A program made the translations under genes and the position numbers. Under the pieces are notes generated by a model. That model was not told the origin of the DNA. It saw nothing but the letters and a program-made list of their open reading frames with translations, and made no database searches. Below are positions 43,534 to 53,001 of a DNA stretch of 64,000 nucleotides, one piece after another. Each line of letters starts with the position of its first letter. Position 1 is the stretch's first letter. Source of the DNA: Alistipes sp. ZOR0009 (GTDB lineage Bacteria > Bacteroidota > Bacteroidia > Bacteroidales > ZOR0009); assembly GCF_000798815.1 (NCBI RefSeq), contig NZ_JTLD01000017.1:46409-110408 (forward strand), written 5' to 3'.

Positions 43534-44409
43534 TTATCCTTTTCTCGCGCTGCGGTATTCGGATGGAGAAAGCAGCATCACCTTGCTAAAGAGGCGCGAA
43601 AAGTAGAACGGGTCGTCGAATCCAAGCATTTGGGCAACTTCCTTTATGCGGATGCTGTTGTTGTCGAGCAGGTGGCAGGCTCGTTGTATTTTTAGGAAGG
43701 TAAAGTACTCCATCGGTGATCGGTTGGTTCGCTGCTTAAAGAGAGTCGAGAAGTGGGAGGCCGATAGGTTGGATGCTGCGGCTATTTCGGAGAGAATCAG
43801 TTTTCTGTGCAGGTTGTTTTTCATGTAAATGATGGCCTGCTCGAGAAAATTGTTATAGCGGGGGTGGCGATTACGGTCGTAAATATGGTTGTACTTAAAG
43901 AGGGTGAGCAGGTGGTTTAGGCACCCGCACGAGTAGGCAATGTTTTCGTCGCTTACTCCAGCGCTTAGCGTGGCTATAATCTCGTCAAACAGCAGGGTGT
44001 GCTCATCCCTTTCCTGGTAGGCGATGGACTGGAGAAGGTTGTCCTCGTTGGCGGTAAAAGTAGAGGCTGTGTGGCCAGTGAAATGTACCCAGTAAATGCT
44101 CCACGGGTTATGCCGATCTGCCCCATACCGGTGCGCATTGCCGGGCGGAAGGATGAAGAAGTTGCCAGGAAGCACCTCCTGACGGGGCTGGTTGCTATAC
44201 TTAAACCAGCCTTTGCCTCCAACACAGTATATCAGGATGTACTCGGCGCATCCTTTTTCGCGCTCTCGGTAGTGGAAGTTGGCCACAGGGTAGTAGCCAA
44301 TATCTGCCAGGTATAGATGGTTGATATATCCATCTTTTACCACCTGTTGAATAACCGAGCCAGGAATGTTTACCGCCATCTGCCCTGTAAACCCATCCTT
44401 CCTTTTCAT
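43534..44409 (-). CDS. AraC-family regulator of the sugar-use locus
   Basis: 291 residues from ATG 44409 (MKRKDGFTGQMAVNIPG); an upstream ATG at 44457 adds 16 residues without domain support. The N-terminal cupin sensor (AEYILIYCVGGKGWFKY, GNFFILPPGNAHRYGA) is typical of sugar-responsive AraC proteins. The C-terminal double helix-turn-helix is LILSEIAAASNLSASHFSTL and IKEVAQMLGFDDPFYFSRLF. It diverges from the MFS gene across 225 bases, so it probably activates the MFS, DUF5107 and GH2 genes. Confidence 0.88.
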   Translation of the reverse strand: MKRKDGFTGQMAVNIPGSVIQQVVKDGYINHLYLADIGYYPVANFHYREREKGCAEYILIYCVGGKGWFKYSNQPRQEVLPGNFFILPPGNAHRYGADRHNPWSIYWVHFTGHTASTFTANEDNLLQSIAYQERDEHTLLFDEIIATLSAGVSDENIAYSCGCLNHLLTLFKYNHIYDRNRHPRYNNFLEQAIIYMKNNLHRKLILSEIAAASNLSASHFSTLFKQRTNRSPMEYFTFLKIQRACHLLDNNSIRIKEVAQMLGFDDPFYFSRLFSKVMLLSPSEYRSARKG

Positions 44410-44634
44410 TGTATTTGAGTTTGTTTTATGGTCGTATCTTGGCGGGCAAGATAGCAATCAATTGTTTCTTAAGAAAAAAATCTTGTTAACATTAATCGTG
44501 ATATAATCCATGCTATCGTAGGATTGGGCATTTATTTATCCTTTAAGGTGCATTTAATTTGATTTTATTAAAAAAGAAAACTTAGCAAGTAACCGATAGT
44601 CTTAAAATCGTGAGGCTATCCTACAATAAAACAA
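44410..44634. promoter_or_regulatory. Divergent control region, araC-like and MFS genes
   Basis: GTAGGAT (44519-44525) reappears inverted as ATCCTAC about 90 bases downstream, shortly before the MFS ATG. These are candidate AraC half-sites. No TAnnTTTG box with good spacing was found for the MFS gene, consistent with an activator-dependent promoter. Confidence 0.3.
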
Positions 44635-46029
44635 ATGGGAAAAAGCAATATTAACTTAGGTTACATCTTGGCAATCTCGGTTGCATCTGCCTTTGGTGGC
44701 CTGCTGTTTGGCTACGACTGGGTGGTGATTGGTGGTGCAAAACCATTCTACGAACCTTTTTTTGGAATTGCTGGCTCGCCTTTCCTGCAAGGATGGGCTA
44801 TGAGTAGCGCTTTGGTTGGGTGTTTTGCTGGCGCAGGTCTTTCGGGAATGTTGAGCGATGCATACGGGCGCAAGAAGCTGCTGCTGCTAGCTGCTGCGCT
44901 TTTTATAATCTCTGCGCTTGGAACGGGAGCAACCAGCACCTTTTGGATCTTTATACTATTTAGGTTGATGGGTGGTGTGGGCATTGGCTTGGCTTCCAAC
45001 CTTTCGCCGATGTACATAGCGGAGATATCGCCATCGAGCGTTAGAGGGCGGTTCGTATCGTTAAATCAGCTGACTATCGTTATTGGTATTTTGGCGGCTC
45101 AGCTTATCAACTGGCAAATAGCCGATCCCGTTGCGCCTAATACAACGTTATCGGAGATCTTGGCATCGTGGAATGGGCAAATGGGGTGGCGTTGGATGTT
45201 TTACGCTTGCGCCCTGCCGGCTATTTTATTTTTTGTATTTGTACTTTTTATCCCAGAGAGTCCGCGTTGGCTTGCAAGCAAAGGTCGGAATGAGCAGGCT
45301 TTTGCCATCCTTAAGCGAATAGCAGGCGACGAGTCGGCTAGAAGGGAGCTGGAGGAGATTAAAAAGGTGAGGGCTGAGGATGATACAAAGCCTTCGTTTG
45401 GGAGCTTGTTTAAGTCGGGTGCTGGACGAATTCTTACCATAGGTGTTGTTATTGCAATCTTCCAGCAGTGGTGTGGAATAAATGTGATATTTAACTATGC
45501 ACAGGAAATTTTCTCGGCTGCTGGTTATAGCGTAACCGACATACTCTTCAATATTGTGATTACTGGTAGCGTTAACCTACTCTTCACCTTTGTTGCCATT
45601 TATACGGTAGATAAAATTGGGAGAAGGGCGCTTATGCTGATTGGTGCAGGTGGATTGGCACTTATTTATACCATTCTTGGTTCGCTCTATTTTTTTCAGG
45701 TGCAAGGGTTGCCGCTCCTTATTTTGGTGGTGCTGGCAATTGCCTGCTACAGCATGTCGTTGGCTCCAATTACCTGGGTGGTTCTTTCCGAAATATTTCC
45801 GAATAGGATTAGAGCTGCAGCCATGTCGGTGGCCACATTGGCCTTATGGGCTGCCTGTTTTTTGCTAACCTACACATTTCCGCTACTCAATAAGGGTTTT
45901 GGTGCAGCAGGAACCTTCTGGCTTTATGGGATAATATGCGTGTTCGGGTTGGTTTTTATTTGGATAAAGCTGCCCGAAACAAAAGGGAAATCGCTAGAGC
46001 AAATAGAGGAGGAGCTGCGGGGTAAATAG
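44635..46029 (+). CDS. Sugar-porter MFS transporter
   Basis: 464 residues, 12 membrane segments. Sugar-porter motifs are GGLLFGYDWVVIGGAKPF in TM1, LSDAYGRKKLLLLAA after TM2, RLMGGVGIGLASNLSPMYIAEISP with RGR following, IPESPRWLASKGR after TM6, QQWCGINVIFNYAQ in TM7 and LPETKGKSLEQIEEEL at the end. This is the XylE/AraE/GLUT family, giving proton-coupled import of a monosaccharide across the inner membrane. The substrate is unassigned; the neighbours suggest a sugar released by the GH2 enzyme. Confidence 0.92.
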   Translation: MGKSNINLGYILAISVASAFGGLLFGYDWVVIGGAKPFYEPFFGIAGSPFLQGWAMSSALVGCFAGAGLSGMLSDAYGRKKLLLLAAALFIISALGTGATSTFWIFILFRLMGGVGIGLASNLSPMYIAEISPSSVRGRFVSLNQLTIVIGILAAQLINWQIADPVAPNTTLSEILASWNGQMGWRWMFYACALPAILFFVFVLFIPESPRWLASKGRNEQAFAILKRIAGDESARRELEEIKKVRAEDDTKPSFGSLFKSGAGRILTIGVVIAIFQQWCGINVIFNYAQEIFSAAGYSVTDILFNIVITGSVNLLFTFVAIYTVDKIGRRALMLIGAGGLALIYTILGSLYFFQVQGLPLLILVVLAIACYSMSLAPITWVVLSEIFPNRIRAAAMSVATLALWAACFLLTYTFPLLNKGFGAAGTFWLYGIICVFGLVFIWIKLPETKGKSLEQIEEELRGK

Positions 46030-46168
46030 CCGTATGGCTTATCGCGGATTTGTCTATGTCTGAATCTGCAAGTCTAGGTTATACTCTCTTTTTCTCTCCA
46101 GTCAGAGAGCTGTAGTGTTGTGTTATGAAGGTATATTACTTATTAAAATATTAGGGAGTCGCTAAAAG

Positions 46169-49100
46169 ATGGAAGTAAAAGCGTGGAGCGAGGTTGTGGT
46201 CATTCCTACCTACGGGATAGGGCAACCCGAAAAGAATCCAATTTTTTTAGAAAAAAGAGTCTACCAAGGGAGTAGCGGCTCGGTTTACCCGCATCCTGTA
46301 GTCGAAAAAATTGAGGATGTTAAACAGGATGTGGAGTGGAATGCCGTTTTTCTCGAAAACAGGTATTTGAAAATTATGATTCTGCCCGAGCTCGGCGGGC
46401 GTGTACAGATGGCGTACGACAAGGTAAAGCAGCGTCATTTTGTTTACTATAATCAGGTAATTAAGCCTGCGTTGGTGGGGCTAACTGGCCCTTGGATATC
46501 GGGAGGTATCGAGTTTAACTGGCCGCAGCACCACCGTCCTAGTACTTATCAGCCAACTAGCTGGTGCATCGAGGAAAATTCTGATGGGAGTAAAACGGTT
46601 TGGTGCAATGAGGTGGAGCGGATGTTCCGAACTAAGGGAATGGCGGGATTTACGCTTTATCCAGATAGCGCTTACATGGAGATAAAGGTGAAACTTTACA
46701 ACCGGACAGCTCTGCCTCAAACTTTTTTGTGGTGGGCCAATCCCGCTGTTAAGGTAAACGACGACTATCAAAGCGTTTTTCCACCAGATGTGCATGCCGT
46801 TTACGATCATGGAAAGCGAGACGTTTCCTCTTTTCCTATAGCTACAGGAACCTACTATAAGGTGGACTATTCGGAAGGTGTAGATATCTCTCGGTATAAA
46901 AATATTCCGGTACCAACTTCGTATATGGCTGTTGAGTCGAAGTACAATTTTGTTGGAGGATACGAAAATGATACTAAAGGTGGGTTGCTGCACGTGGCTA
47001 ACCATCATGTGTCACCAGGTAAAAAGCAATGGACTTGGGGACACGGCGACTTTGGTCGAGCTTGGGATCGGAATCTTACCGATGAGGATGGCCCTTATAT
47101 TGAGCTGATGTGTGGTGTTTATACTGATAATCAGCCAGACTTCTCGTGGTTAATGCCCTATGAGGAGCGCGATTTTAGGCAGTACTTTATGCCATATCGC
47201 GATCTTGGGATGGTGAAGAACGCTACTAAGGAAGCTTTGGTTAACTTGGAAGTGGACGAAAAAAGAGCTTTAATAAAGGTGTATACAACCTCGGTATACA
47301 AGCAGGCGACCGTTTGCTTGAGGGTGAATGGAGTGGTTGCTTTTGAAAGTAAGGTTGATTTTTCACCAGAAATGTCCTTCGAACAGCTCGTCGAGTTGCA
47401 ACGTAGCGGGATTAATGTCGAGGATTTCTACGTAGTAGTAAAAGATTCCAGCGGAAAAATTTTGGTAGACTATTGTCCCGAAAAACCAGCTGAAAAGCCC
47501 ATTCCAGCACCTGCAAAGGCGGCTCTGCAGCCTGCTGATGTGGATACCATTGAAGGTCTTTTTCTAACCGGATTGCATTTGGAGCAGTATCGTCATGCTA
47601 CCTATAATCCAACAGATTACTACCAGGAGGCATTAAGGCGCGATCCTAAAGATGTTAGATGTAACAATGCAATGGGGTTGTGGTTGGTTCGTCACGGAAA
47701 GTTTGCCGATGCAGAGCCATATTTGCAGCAGGCTGTAGCAGCTCTTACCGAGCGTAATCCAAATCCTTACGATGGAGAACCTCTGTTTAATCTAGGCGTA
47801 TGCCTTCGTTTTCAGGGTAAAAATGACAATGCGTTTGGTAAGTTTTATAAATCAACATGGAATGCTGCGCTTCAAGATGCTGCGTACTTTAATTTAGCTC
47901 AGCTTTCATCCATCAAACAGAATTGGGATGAAGCGTTAGACACCATAAATCGTTCGCTAATCCGCAATTGGCATAACCATAAAGCGCGCCATTTAAAGAT
48001 TGCCATACTTCGGAAGAAGGGGCGTTTAGATCAGGCTAGGCTTCTTGTTCAAGATTCGCTTCAGCTAGATCAATTTAATATAGGAGCAATTTTTGAGCAA
48101 TGGATCCTCGAAAACACTTCGGAGGTATTGCTAAGAATAAAAGAGCTTACCAATAAAAACATACACGATTTAATCGAATACTCGTTAGATTATGCTGCCG
48201 CAGGAATGTACGATGAAGCCATTGAGTTGCTTAGTTTAGGCGTTGATTGTGGTAACGACACCTATCCGATGGTTTACTATCTGATGGGGTGGTATGCGAT
48301 GAAAGCACCATACGAAGATCAACCTGATGAACTGAATGAGCCTGCACGTGACTACCTTAAAAAGGCAGCCTGCATGAGGCCTGATTACTGCTTTCCCAAT
48401 AGATTGGAGGAGGTGGTGGCACTTCAGTTTGCTATAAAAGCGAATGGATCCGATTCGAAGGCTCCTTACTATTTGGGCAATTTTTGGTATAACGCACGTG
48501 AATATAGCATGGCAACGGCTTGTTGGGAAAAGGCTCGTGAGTTGGACTACACCTTCCCTACGGCGCATAGAAATCTTGCGCTGTCCTACTACAACAAGCA
48601 AGGTAAGCCTCAAGCTGCCTTGGCAGAGCTGGAAGAGGCCTTTAAGTTGAATACACGAGATGCGCGGATTCTGATGGAGCTAGACCAGCTTTACAAGAAG
48701 TTAAACTATCCTTACAAGTTTAGGTTAGAGCTACTCGAAAAGCATCCTGATTGTCTTTCTTTAAGGGACGATCTGCTATTGGAGCAGGCTACACTATATA
48801 ATATGCTTGGAGGCTACTCAAAGGCTTTAGAGCTGCTTTCATCAAGACACTTCCATCCTTGGGAAGGTGGAGAAGGAAAGGTTACTGGGCAGTATGTATA
48901 CGCTCATACGGAGTTGGGTAAGCAGGCGTTGAGAAATGGGGATTACAGCCAAGCAATCGTTCATTTTAGTGAGGCTCAATATTATCCTGATAATTTGGGA
49001 GAAGGAAAGTTGACAGGTGCATTGGAAAACGATATTTTATACTATCAAGGTTGCGCGTATTCTGCACTAGGAAATACGGCAAAGGCTGAAGAATGCTGGA

Positions 49101-49486
49101 CTTTAGCAACTAAGGGGCAAAAAGAACCTTCTAATGCCTTTTTCTATAACGATCAGCAACCTGATAAGATTTTCTACCAAGGTTTATCTCTTCGTAAGTT
49201 AGGCTATGAAAGAGAGGCTATTCAACGATTTAAAGCATTAAGCAATTACGGAGAGCTGCATTTTGATGATCAGGTGAAGATCGACTACTTTGCAGTTTCG
49301 CTACCCGATTTGCTTATTTGGGAAGAAGATCTAAACCGTCGTAATACAATTAACTGTAGCTATTTGATGGCGTTAGGATTTCTTGGACAAGGAAGAACCG
49401 AAAAGGCAATTGAGCATCTTCGATGGGTGCTAAGTAAGGATGTGAACCATCAAGGAGCAGTGAGAGAACTAACAAACCTAAATTAA
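46169..49486 (+). CDS. DUF5107 domain protein with C-terminal TPR repeats
   Basis: 1105 residues, no signal peptide, so cytoplasmic. The N-terminal part (about 25-330) is the DUF5107 module: ILPELGGRVQMAYDKVKQRH, GGIEFNWPQHHRPSTYQPT, GKKQWTWGHGDFGRAWDRN, DGPYIELMCGVYTDNQPDFS. It has a galactose-mutarotase/GH-like beta-sandwich look. From about 440 on there are tandem TPR-like helical pairs (FLTGLHLEQYRHATYNPTDY, ALRRDPKDVRCNNAMGLWL, FNLGVCLRFQGKNDNAFGKF). Such proteins accompany glycoside-utilisation genes in Bacteroidota. Biochemical role unknown. It is followed 80 bases later by the GH2 gene. Confidence 0.85.
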   Translation: MEVKAWSEVVVIPTYGIGQPEKNPIFLEKRVYQGSSGSVYPHPVVEKIEDVKQDVEWNAVFLENRYLKIMILPELGGRVQMAYDKVKQRHFVYYNQVIKPALVGLTGPWISGGIEFNWPQHHRPSTYQPTSWCIEENSDGSKTVWCNEVERMFRTKGMAGFTLYPDSAYMEIKVKLYNRTALPQTFLWWANPAVKVNDDYQSVFPPDVHAVYDHGKRDVSSFPIATGTYYKVDYSEGVDISRYKNIPVPTSYMAVESKYNFVGGYENDTKGGLLHVANHHVSPGKKQWTWGHGDFGRAWDRNLTDEDGPYIELMCGVYTDNQPDFSWLMPYEERDFRQYFMPYRDLGMVKNATKEALVNLEVDEKRALIKVYTTSVYKQATVCLRVNGVVAFESKVDFSPEMSFEQLVELQRSGINVEDFYVVVKDSSGKILVDYCPEKPAEKPIPAPAKAALQPADVDTIEGLFLTGLHLEQYRHATYNPTDYYQEALRRDPKDVRCNNAMGLWLVRHGKFADAEPYLQQAVAALTERNPNPYDGEPLFNLGVCLRFQGKNDNAFGKFYKSTWNAALQDAAYFNLAQLSSIKQNWDEALDTINRSLIRNWHNHKARHLKIAILRKKGRLDQARLLVQDSLQLDQFNIGAIFEQWILENTSEVLLRIKELTNKNIHDLIEYSLDYAAAGMYDEAIELLSLGVDCGNDTYPMVYYLMGWYAMKAPYEDQPDELNEPARDYLKKAACMRPDYCFPNRLEEVVALQFAIKANGSDSKAPYYLGNFWYNAREYSMATACWEKARELDYTFPTAHRNLALSYYNKQGKPQAALAELEEAFKLNTRDARILMELDQLYKKLNYPYKFRLELLEKHPDCLSLRDDLLLEQATLYNMLGGYSKALELLSSRHFHPWEGGEGKVTGQYVYAHTELGKQALRNGDYSQAIVHFSEAQYYPDNLGEGKLTGALENDILYYQGCAYSALGNTAKAEECWTLATKGQKEPSNAFFYNDQQPDKIFYQGLSLRKLGYEREAIQRFKALSNYGELHFDDQVKIDYFAVSLPDLLIWEEDLNRRNTINCSYLMALGFLGQGRTEKAIEHLRWVLSKDVNHQGAVRELTNLN

Positions 49487-49566
49487 TAGACTTTGTGTGC
49501 ATTTTGCATTACTGAAGCTAGTTGAGTAATGCTGCCGCATCTGTTTGTTTAAAACATAAGTATACT

Positions 49567-52500
49567 ATGAGAAAATTATTTAGCGTACTAGTGGTATCTT
49601 TTCTTTTTGTTGCACCAGCTGCTTGGGCTCAGAAAGATAAAATAGATCTATCTGGTAAGTGGGGATTTCAGCTGGATGCAACAGATTTTGAGCGAGCTTT
49701 TGAAAATAGTGGAGCTCACAAGGATTTGTTAAACGATCAGGTCATACTTCCAGGAACGACCGATTCAAACAAAAAAGGTATTCAGACAACCAATAAGCCA
49801 ATTAATAGACTTTCTCGCTATTACGAATACGTAGGCCCTGCTTGGTATCAAAAGGAGGTGGTAATTCCAGAAAGTTGGGAGGGTAAATCTATAGAGTTGG
49901 AGTTCGAGAGAATACTTTGGATGAGTTCGCTATATATCGATGGGAAGCTGGTCAACTCCGTAAAAAGTTTTAGTACGGCGCACATTTATGATCTAAGTAA
50001 GGTTTTACGTCCCGGCAAGCATCGCATATCCATATGCGTAGATAATAGGGTTGGGCCTGAGTTTGATAGGTGGAGTCATGCTTTTTCTGAATATACGCAA
50101 ACTTGCTGGAATGGTATCGTAGGCAAAATGGAGCTACGTGCATATGATGCTGTGAACATAAAAGATATTCAGGTGTATCCCGATATTGAAAAAAAGCAGG
50201 CAAGAGTTGTATGTACCATAGAAAATCTAACCAATAAAGAAGTAAAGGGTAGCCTAAGCATGTCTGCTACTACGACGAATTCTTCTAAGATGCATCAGGT
50301 AAAAGGAGTAAACATCCCATTTGGAGGTTCGGACAAGATGATTAAGGCTGAGGTTGTTTTGCCAATGAGTAAAGATGTTCAGCTTTGGGATGAATTCACG
50401 CCTGTTTTATATGATTTAAAAGCGAGCTTGTATGCTAATGTCGAGGATGCTCAATTTAGCAACACAAAGAACGTTGTATTTGGAATGCGAAGTTTTGGAT
50501 CGGATGGCTCGAAGTTTACATTAAACAACCGAAAAATATTTTTAAGAGGTACGCTCGAGTGCGGAATATTTCCATTAACAGGCTATCCAGACATGACGGT
50601 TGAGGGATGGTTGAGAATTTGTAATATAGTAAAAAGCTACGGTTTAAATCATATCCGTTTTCACTCGTGGTGTCCACCCAAGCAAGCATTTGTAGCTGCC
50701 GATCAAACCGGAATTATGCTGCAGGTAGAGCTCCCTTTTTGGGGCGAAGCAACAAAAAAAAGTGACCCTTTAAGCCTGTTCTTACATGATGAAATGGCTA
50801 ATATACTTAAGGCGTATGGCAACCACCCTTCGTTTGTAATGCTTTGCATGGGAAATGAGCTGCGTGGTAACTTTGACGTAATGGCCGACTTAGTTGATTT
50901 TGGTAAGGCTACCGATTCTCGGCATCTCTATAGTGGTTCAACAGCTCGTAAGCATTTGGATCAGGATCAGTATTACGTGTCGCATGTAACATCAGCAGGT
51001 GGTATTACAACTTATGGAGCTCGTGGCCCTCAAACCGATTACGATTTGCGTAAGGCGTACGATGTTCTTAAAGTTCCAGGTGTGGCTCACGAAGTTGGCC
51101 AGCGTGCAGTTTATCCAAATTTTGATGAGATAAAGAAGTACACCGGAGTTCTTTACCCTCGCAATTTTGAGCTTTTCCGAGATTCTCTAATCAAGCACGG
51201 GATGATGGATCAGGCTAAAGATTTTTTCAACGTTTCGGGGAATATGACAGTTATGCTTTACAAGGAAAGTATTGAAGCCCTATTGAGAACTCCCAATAGT
51301 GGAGGTTTTCAGCTGCTTGATTTGCACGATTTCCCAGGTCAGGGAACGGCTTTAGTTGGAATATTGGATCCTTTTTGGGATTCAAAAGGATTTGTAACCC
51401 CAGAGAAGTTTCGAGAATTTTGTAGTCCAACAGTTCCTATTTTACGTCTTAAAAAAAGGGAGTATTTTGCTACAGATACGTTAGTTGCTACAGCTGAGCT
51501 ATTTCATTATGGCCTAAAGCCCATCGTGGCTCCGTTAACATGGGATATTCGTAAAGAAGACGGAAAGGTTGTTGCAGCAGGTAAGTTTAGTAAGCAGGTA
51601 ATTCAGCCGTCTTGTTTGGCTGCGTTGGGTAATGTGCAGGCTTCATTAAGGAGTATTGATGTTGCACAAAAACTTACTGTAACTATTTATGTTGGAAAGT
51701 CGGTTAAGAACTCATGGGATATCTGGGTTTATCCAACTTCTACCATGCAGGAGGCTGTTGGCTACGTTGTTGCGAAGACAATCGATGATGCGACAATTGC
51801 AGCACTAAATGCAGGTAAAAAAGTGCTCCTTATTCCAGATATAAAGCAGCTTAATGGGAAAGTTGGTGATTTTCAAAATCACTTCTGGTGTCCAATTATG
51901 TTCCGTTGGGATCCAATGACAATGGGAACACTTGTGAATCATCATCATCCTGCATTTAAGCATTTTCCTTCCTCTTTTTTTACAGAGTGGCAATGGTGGA
52001 ATATCATAGAAAATTCTGTTTCTCTCAATCTCGATCAAGCACCTGTGGATTTACGTCCTTTGCTTCAGCCAATTGATACCTACGATCGTTGCTTGAAGTT
52101 GGGAGTGATATTTGAGGCAAAAGTTGGCAGAGGGAAGCTGCTAATGGCTTCAATCGATTTCGAGAAAAACATGGAAAATCGTCCTGCGGCACAGGAACTT
52201 CTTAAAAGTTTAAAACAATACGTTGCTAGCTCTGATTTTGCCCCTAACAATCAGCTAACAGTAGAGTTTATTCAGGGGTTATTTAAAAAGCCAACGTTAC
52301 TTACAGGGGCAAAAATAGTGAAGTGTGACAGCTATGAAACAGGTAATGAGCCTGATAAGATGATCGATGGAAACCCCAATACTATTTGGCACACGGCCTA
52401 CAATAATCCTGGCAATTTTGCAGTGACCAATAAACAGACGGAAACCAATTATCCTCACGAAGTTCAAATAGAGTTGGCAAATGACGTTGATTTTTCGGGA

Positions 52501-52743
52501 TTTACCTACATTCCTCGAACTGATGGAGAGAATGGCTTAATTTCAGATTATGCTTTTTACATAAGTAATGATGGGAAAAATTGGGGCGATCCTGTAGTTA
52601 AAGGATCGTTTAATCAGTCTGTTGATCGTACAAATGTGCTATTTAAGGCTAAAGTTAAGGCTAAGTACATTCGCTTTGTGGCTCTGTCTGGTTTCGATGG
52701 GCAGAAGTGGGCTTCTATGGCAGACTTGGAGTTAATACCATAG
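49567..52743 (+). CDS. Secreted glycoside hydrolase family 2 enzyme with discoidin-like domain
   Basis: 1058 residues from ATG 49567, chosen because MRKLFSVLVVSFLFVAPAAWA is a clean signal peptide (cleavage AWA/Q). The sugar-binding jelly roll (about 60-185; WYQKEVVIPESWEGKSIELE) leads into an Ig-like domain and a TIM barrel (about 300-600). The candidate acid/base is Glu431 in CMGNELRG, after the expected Asn, and the candidate nucleophile is Glu509 in VAHEVGQRA. The C-terminal 140 residues look like an F5/8 type C carbohydrate-binding domain (DKMIDGNPNTIWHT, KYIRFVALSGFDGQKWASM). The linkage (beta-galactoside, glucuronide or mannoside) is not decidable. Located in the periplasm or at the surface. 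Confidence 0.85.
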   Translation: MRKLFSVLVVSFLFVAPAAWAQKDKIDLSGKWGFQLDATDFERAFENSGAHKDLLNDQVILPGTTDSNKKGIQTTNKPINRLSRYYEYVGPAWYQKEVVIPESWEGKSIELEFERILWMSSLYIDGKLVNSVKSFSTAHIYDLSKVLRPGKHRISICVDNRVGPEFDRWSHAFSEYTQTCWNGIVGKMELRAYDAVNIKDIQVYPDIEKKQARVVCTIENLTNKEVKGSLSMSATTTNSSKMHQVKGVNIPFGGSDKMIKAEVVLPMSKDVQLWDEFTPVLYDLKASLYANVEDAQFSNTKNVVFGMRSFGSDGSKFTLNNRKIFLRGTLECGIFPLTGYPDMTVEGWLRICNIVKSYGLNHIRFHSWCPPKQAFVAADQTGIMLQVELPFWGEATKKSDPLSLFLHDEMANILKAYGNHPSFVMLCMGNELRGNFDVMADLVDFGKATDSRHLYSGSTARKHLDQDQYYVSHVTSAGGITTYGARGPQTDYDLRKAYDVLKVPGVAHEVGQRAVYPNFDEIKKYTGVLYPRNFELFRDSLIKHGMMDQAKDFFNVSGNMTVMLYKESIEALLRTPNSGGFQLLDLHDFPGQGTALVGILDPFWDSKGFVTPEKFREFCSPTVPILRLKKREYFATDTLVATAELFHYGLKPIVAPLTWDIRKEDGKVVAAGKFSKQVIQPSCLAALGNVQASLRSIDVAQKLTVTIYVGKSVKNSWDIWVYPTSTMQEAVGYVVAKTIDDATIAALNAGKKVLLIPDIKQLNGKVGDFQNHFWCPIMFRWDPMTMGTLVNHHHPAFKHFPSSFFTEWQWWNIIENSVSLNLDQAPVDLRPLLQPIDTYDRCLKLGVIFEAKVGRGKLLMASIDFEKNMENRPAAQELLKSLKQYVASSDFAPNNQLTVEFIQGLFKKPTLLTGAKIVKCDSYETGNEPDKMIDGNPNTIWHTAYNNPGNFAVTNKQTETNYPHEVQIELANDVDFSGFTYIPRTDGENGLISDYAFYISNDGKNWGDPVVKGSFNQSVDRTNVLFKAKVKAKYIRFVALSGFDGQKWASMADLELIP

Positions 52744-52753
52744 TTTAAAATAA

Positions 52754-52778
52754 GGGGGATATGCTCACGCATTCCCCC
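52754..52778 (+). other. Hairpin just after the GH2 gene
   Basis: GGGGGA-T-ATGC pairs with GCATTCCCCC around TCAC with one bulged base. No T-run follows, so it may be a 3'-end stabiliser; the true terminator is 200 bases on. Confidence 0.45.
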
Positions 52779-52954
52779 AAATCAGTTCTATGGGCATTTG
52801 GTAGCCAATGCTACCTTGTGCCTATGAAAATATATAAACGCCATTCAAAAGTAAGAAAATTGTCTTATTAACGCTTATGAAACGAATTTTTTTAACCAGA
52901 TAAGAGAGTATTTAGGTTTATCTGGTTTTTAGAAGCGAGGTGTTTATGGCATAT

Positions 52955-52991
52955 AAAAAAAGAGCGCGAATTATTTCGCGCTCTCTTTTTT
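52955..52991. terminator. Bidirectional terminator between GH2 and M16 genes
   Basis: Arms AAAAAGAGCGCGAA and TTCGCGCTCTCTTTTT around TTAT; A-rich and T-rich flanks between convergent genes. Confidence 0.88.
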
Positions 52992-53001
52992 ATAGGATCT
53001 A

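Noticed and set aside
43357..43695. ORF of 112 residues over the 42-bp array
   Set aside because: Most of it is the repeat itself and the rest is antisense to the AraC gene.
46481..47008. 175-residue minus-strand ORF
   Set aside because: Lies wholly inside the DUF5107 gene in antisense with no family features.
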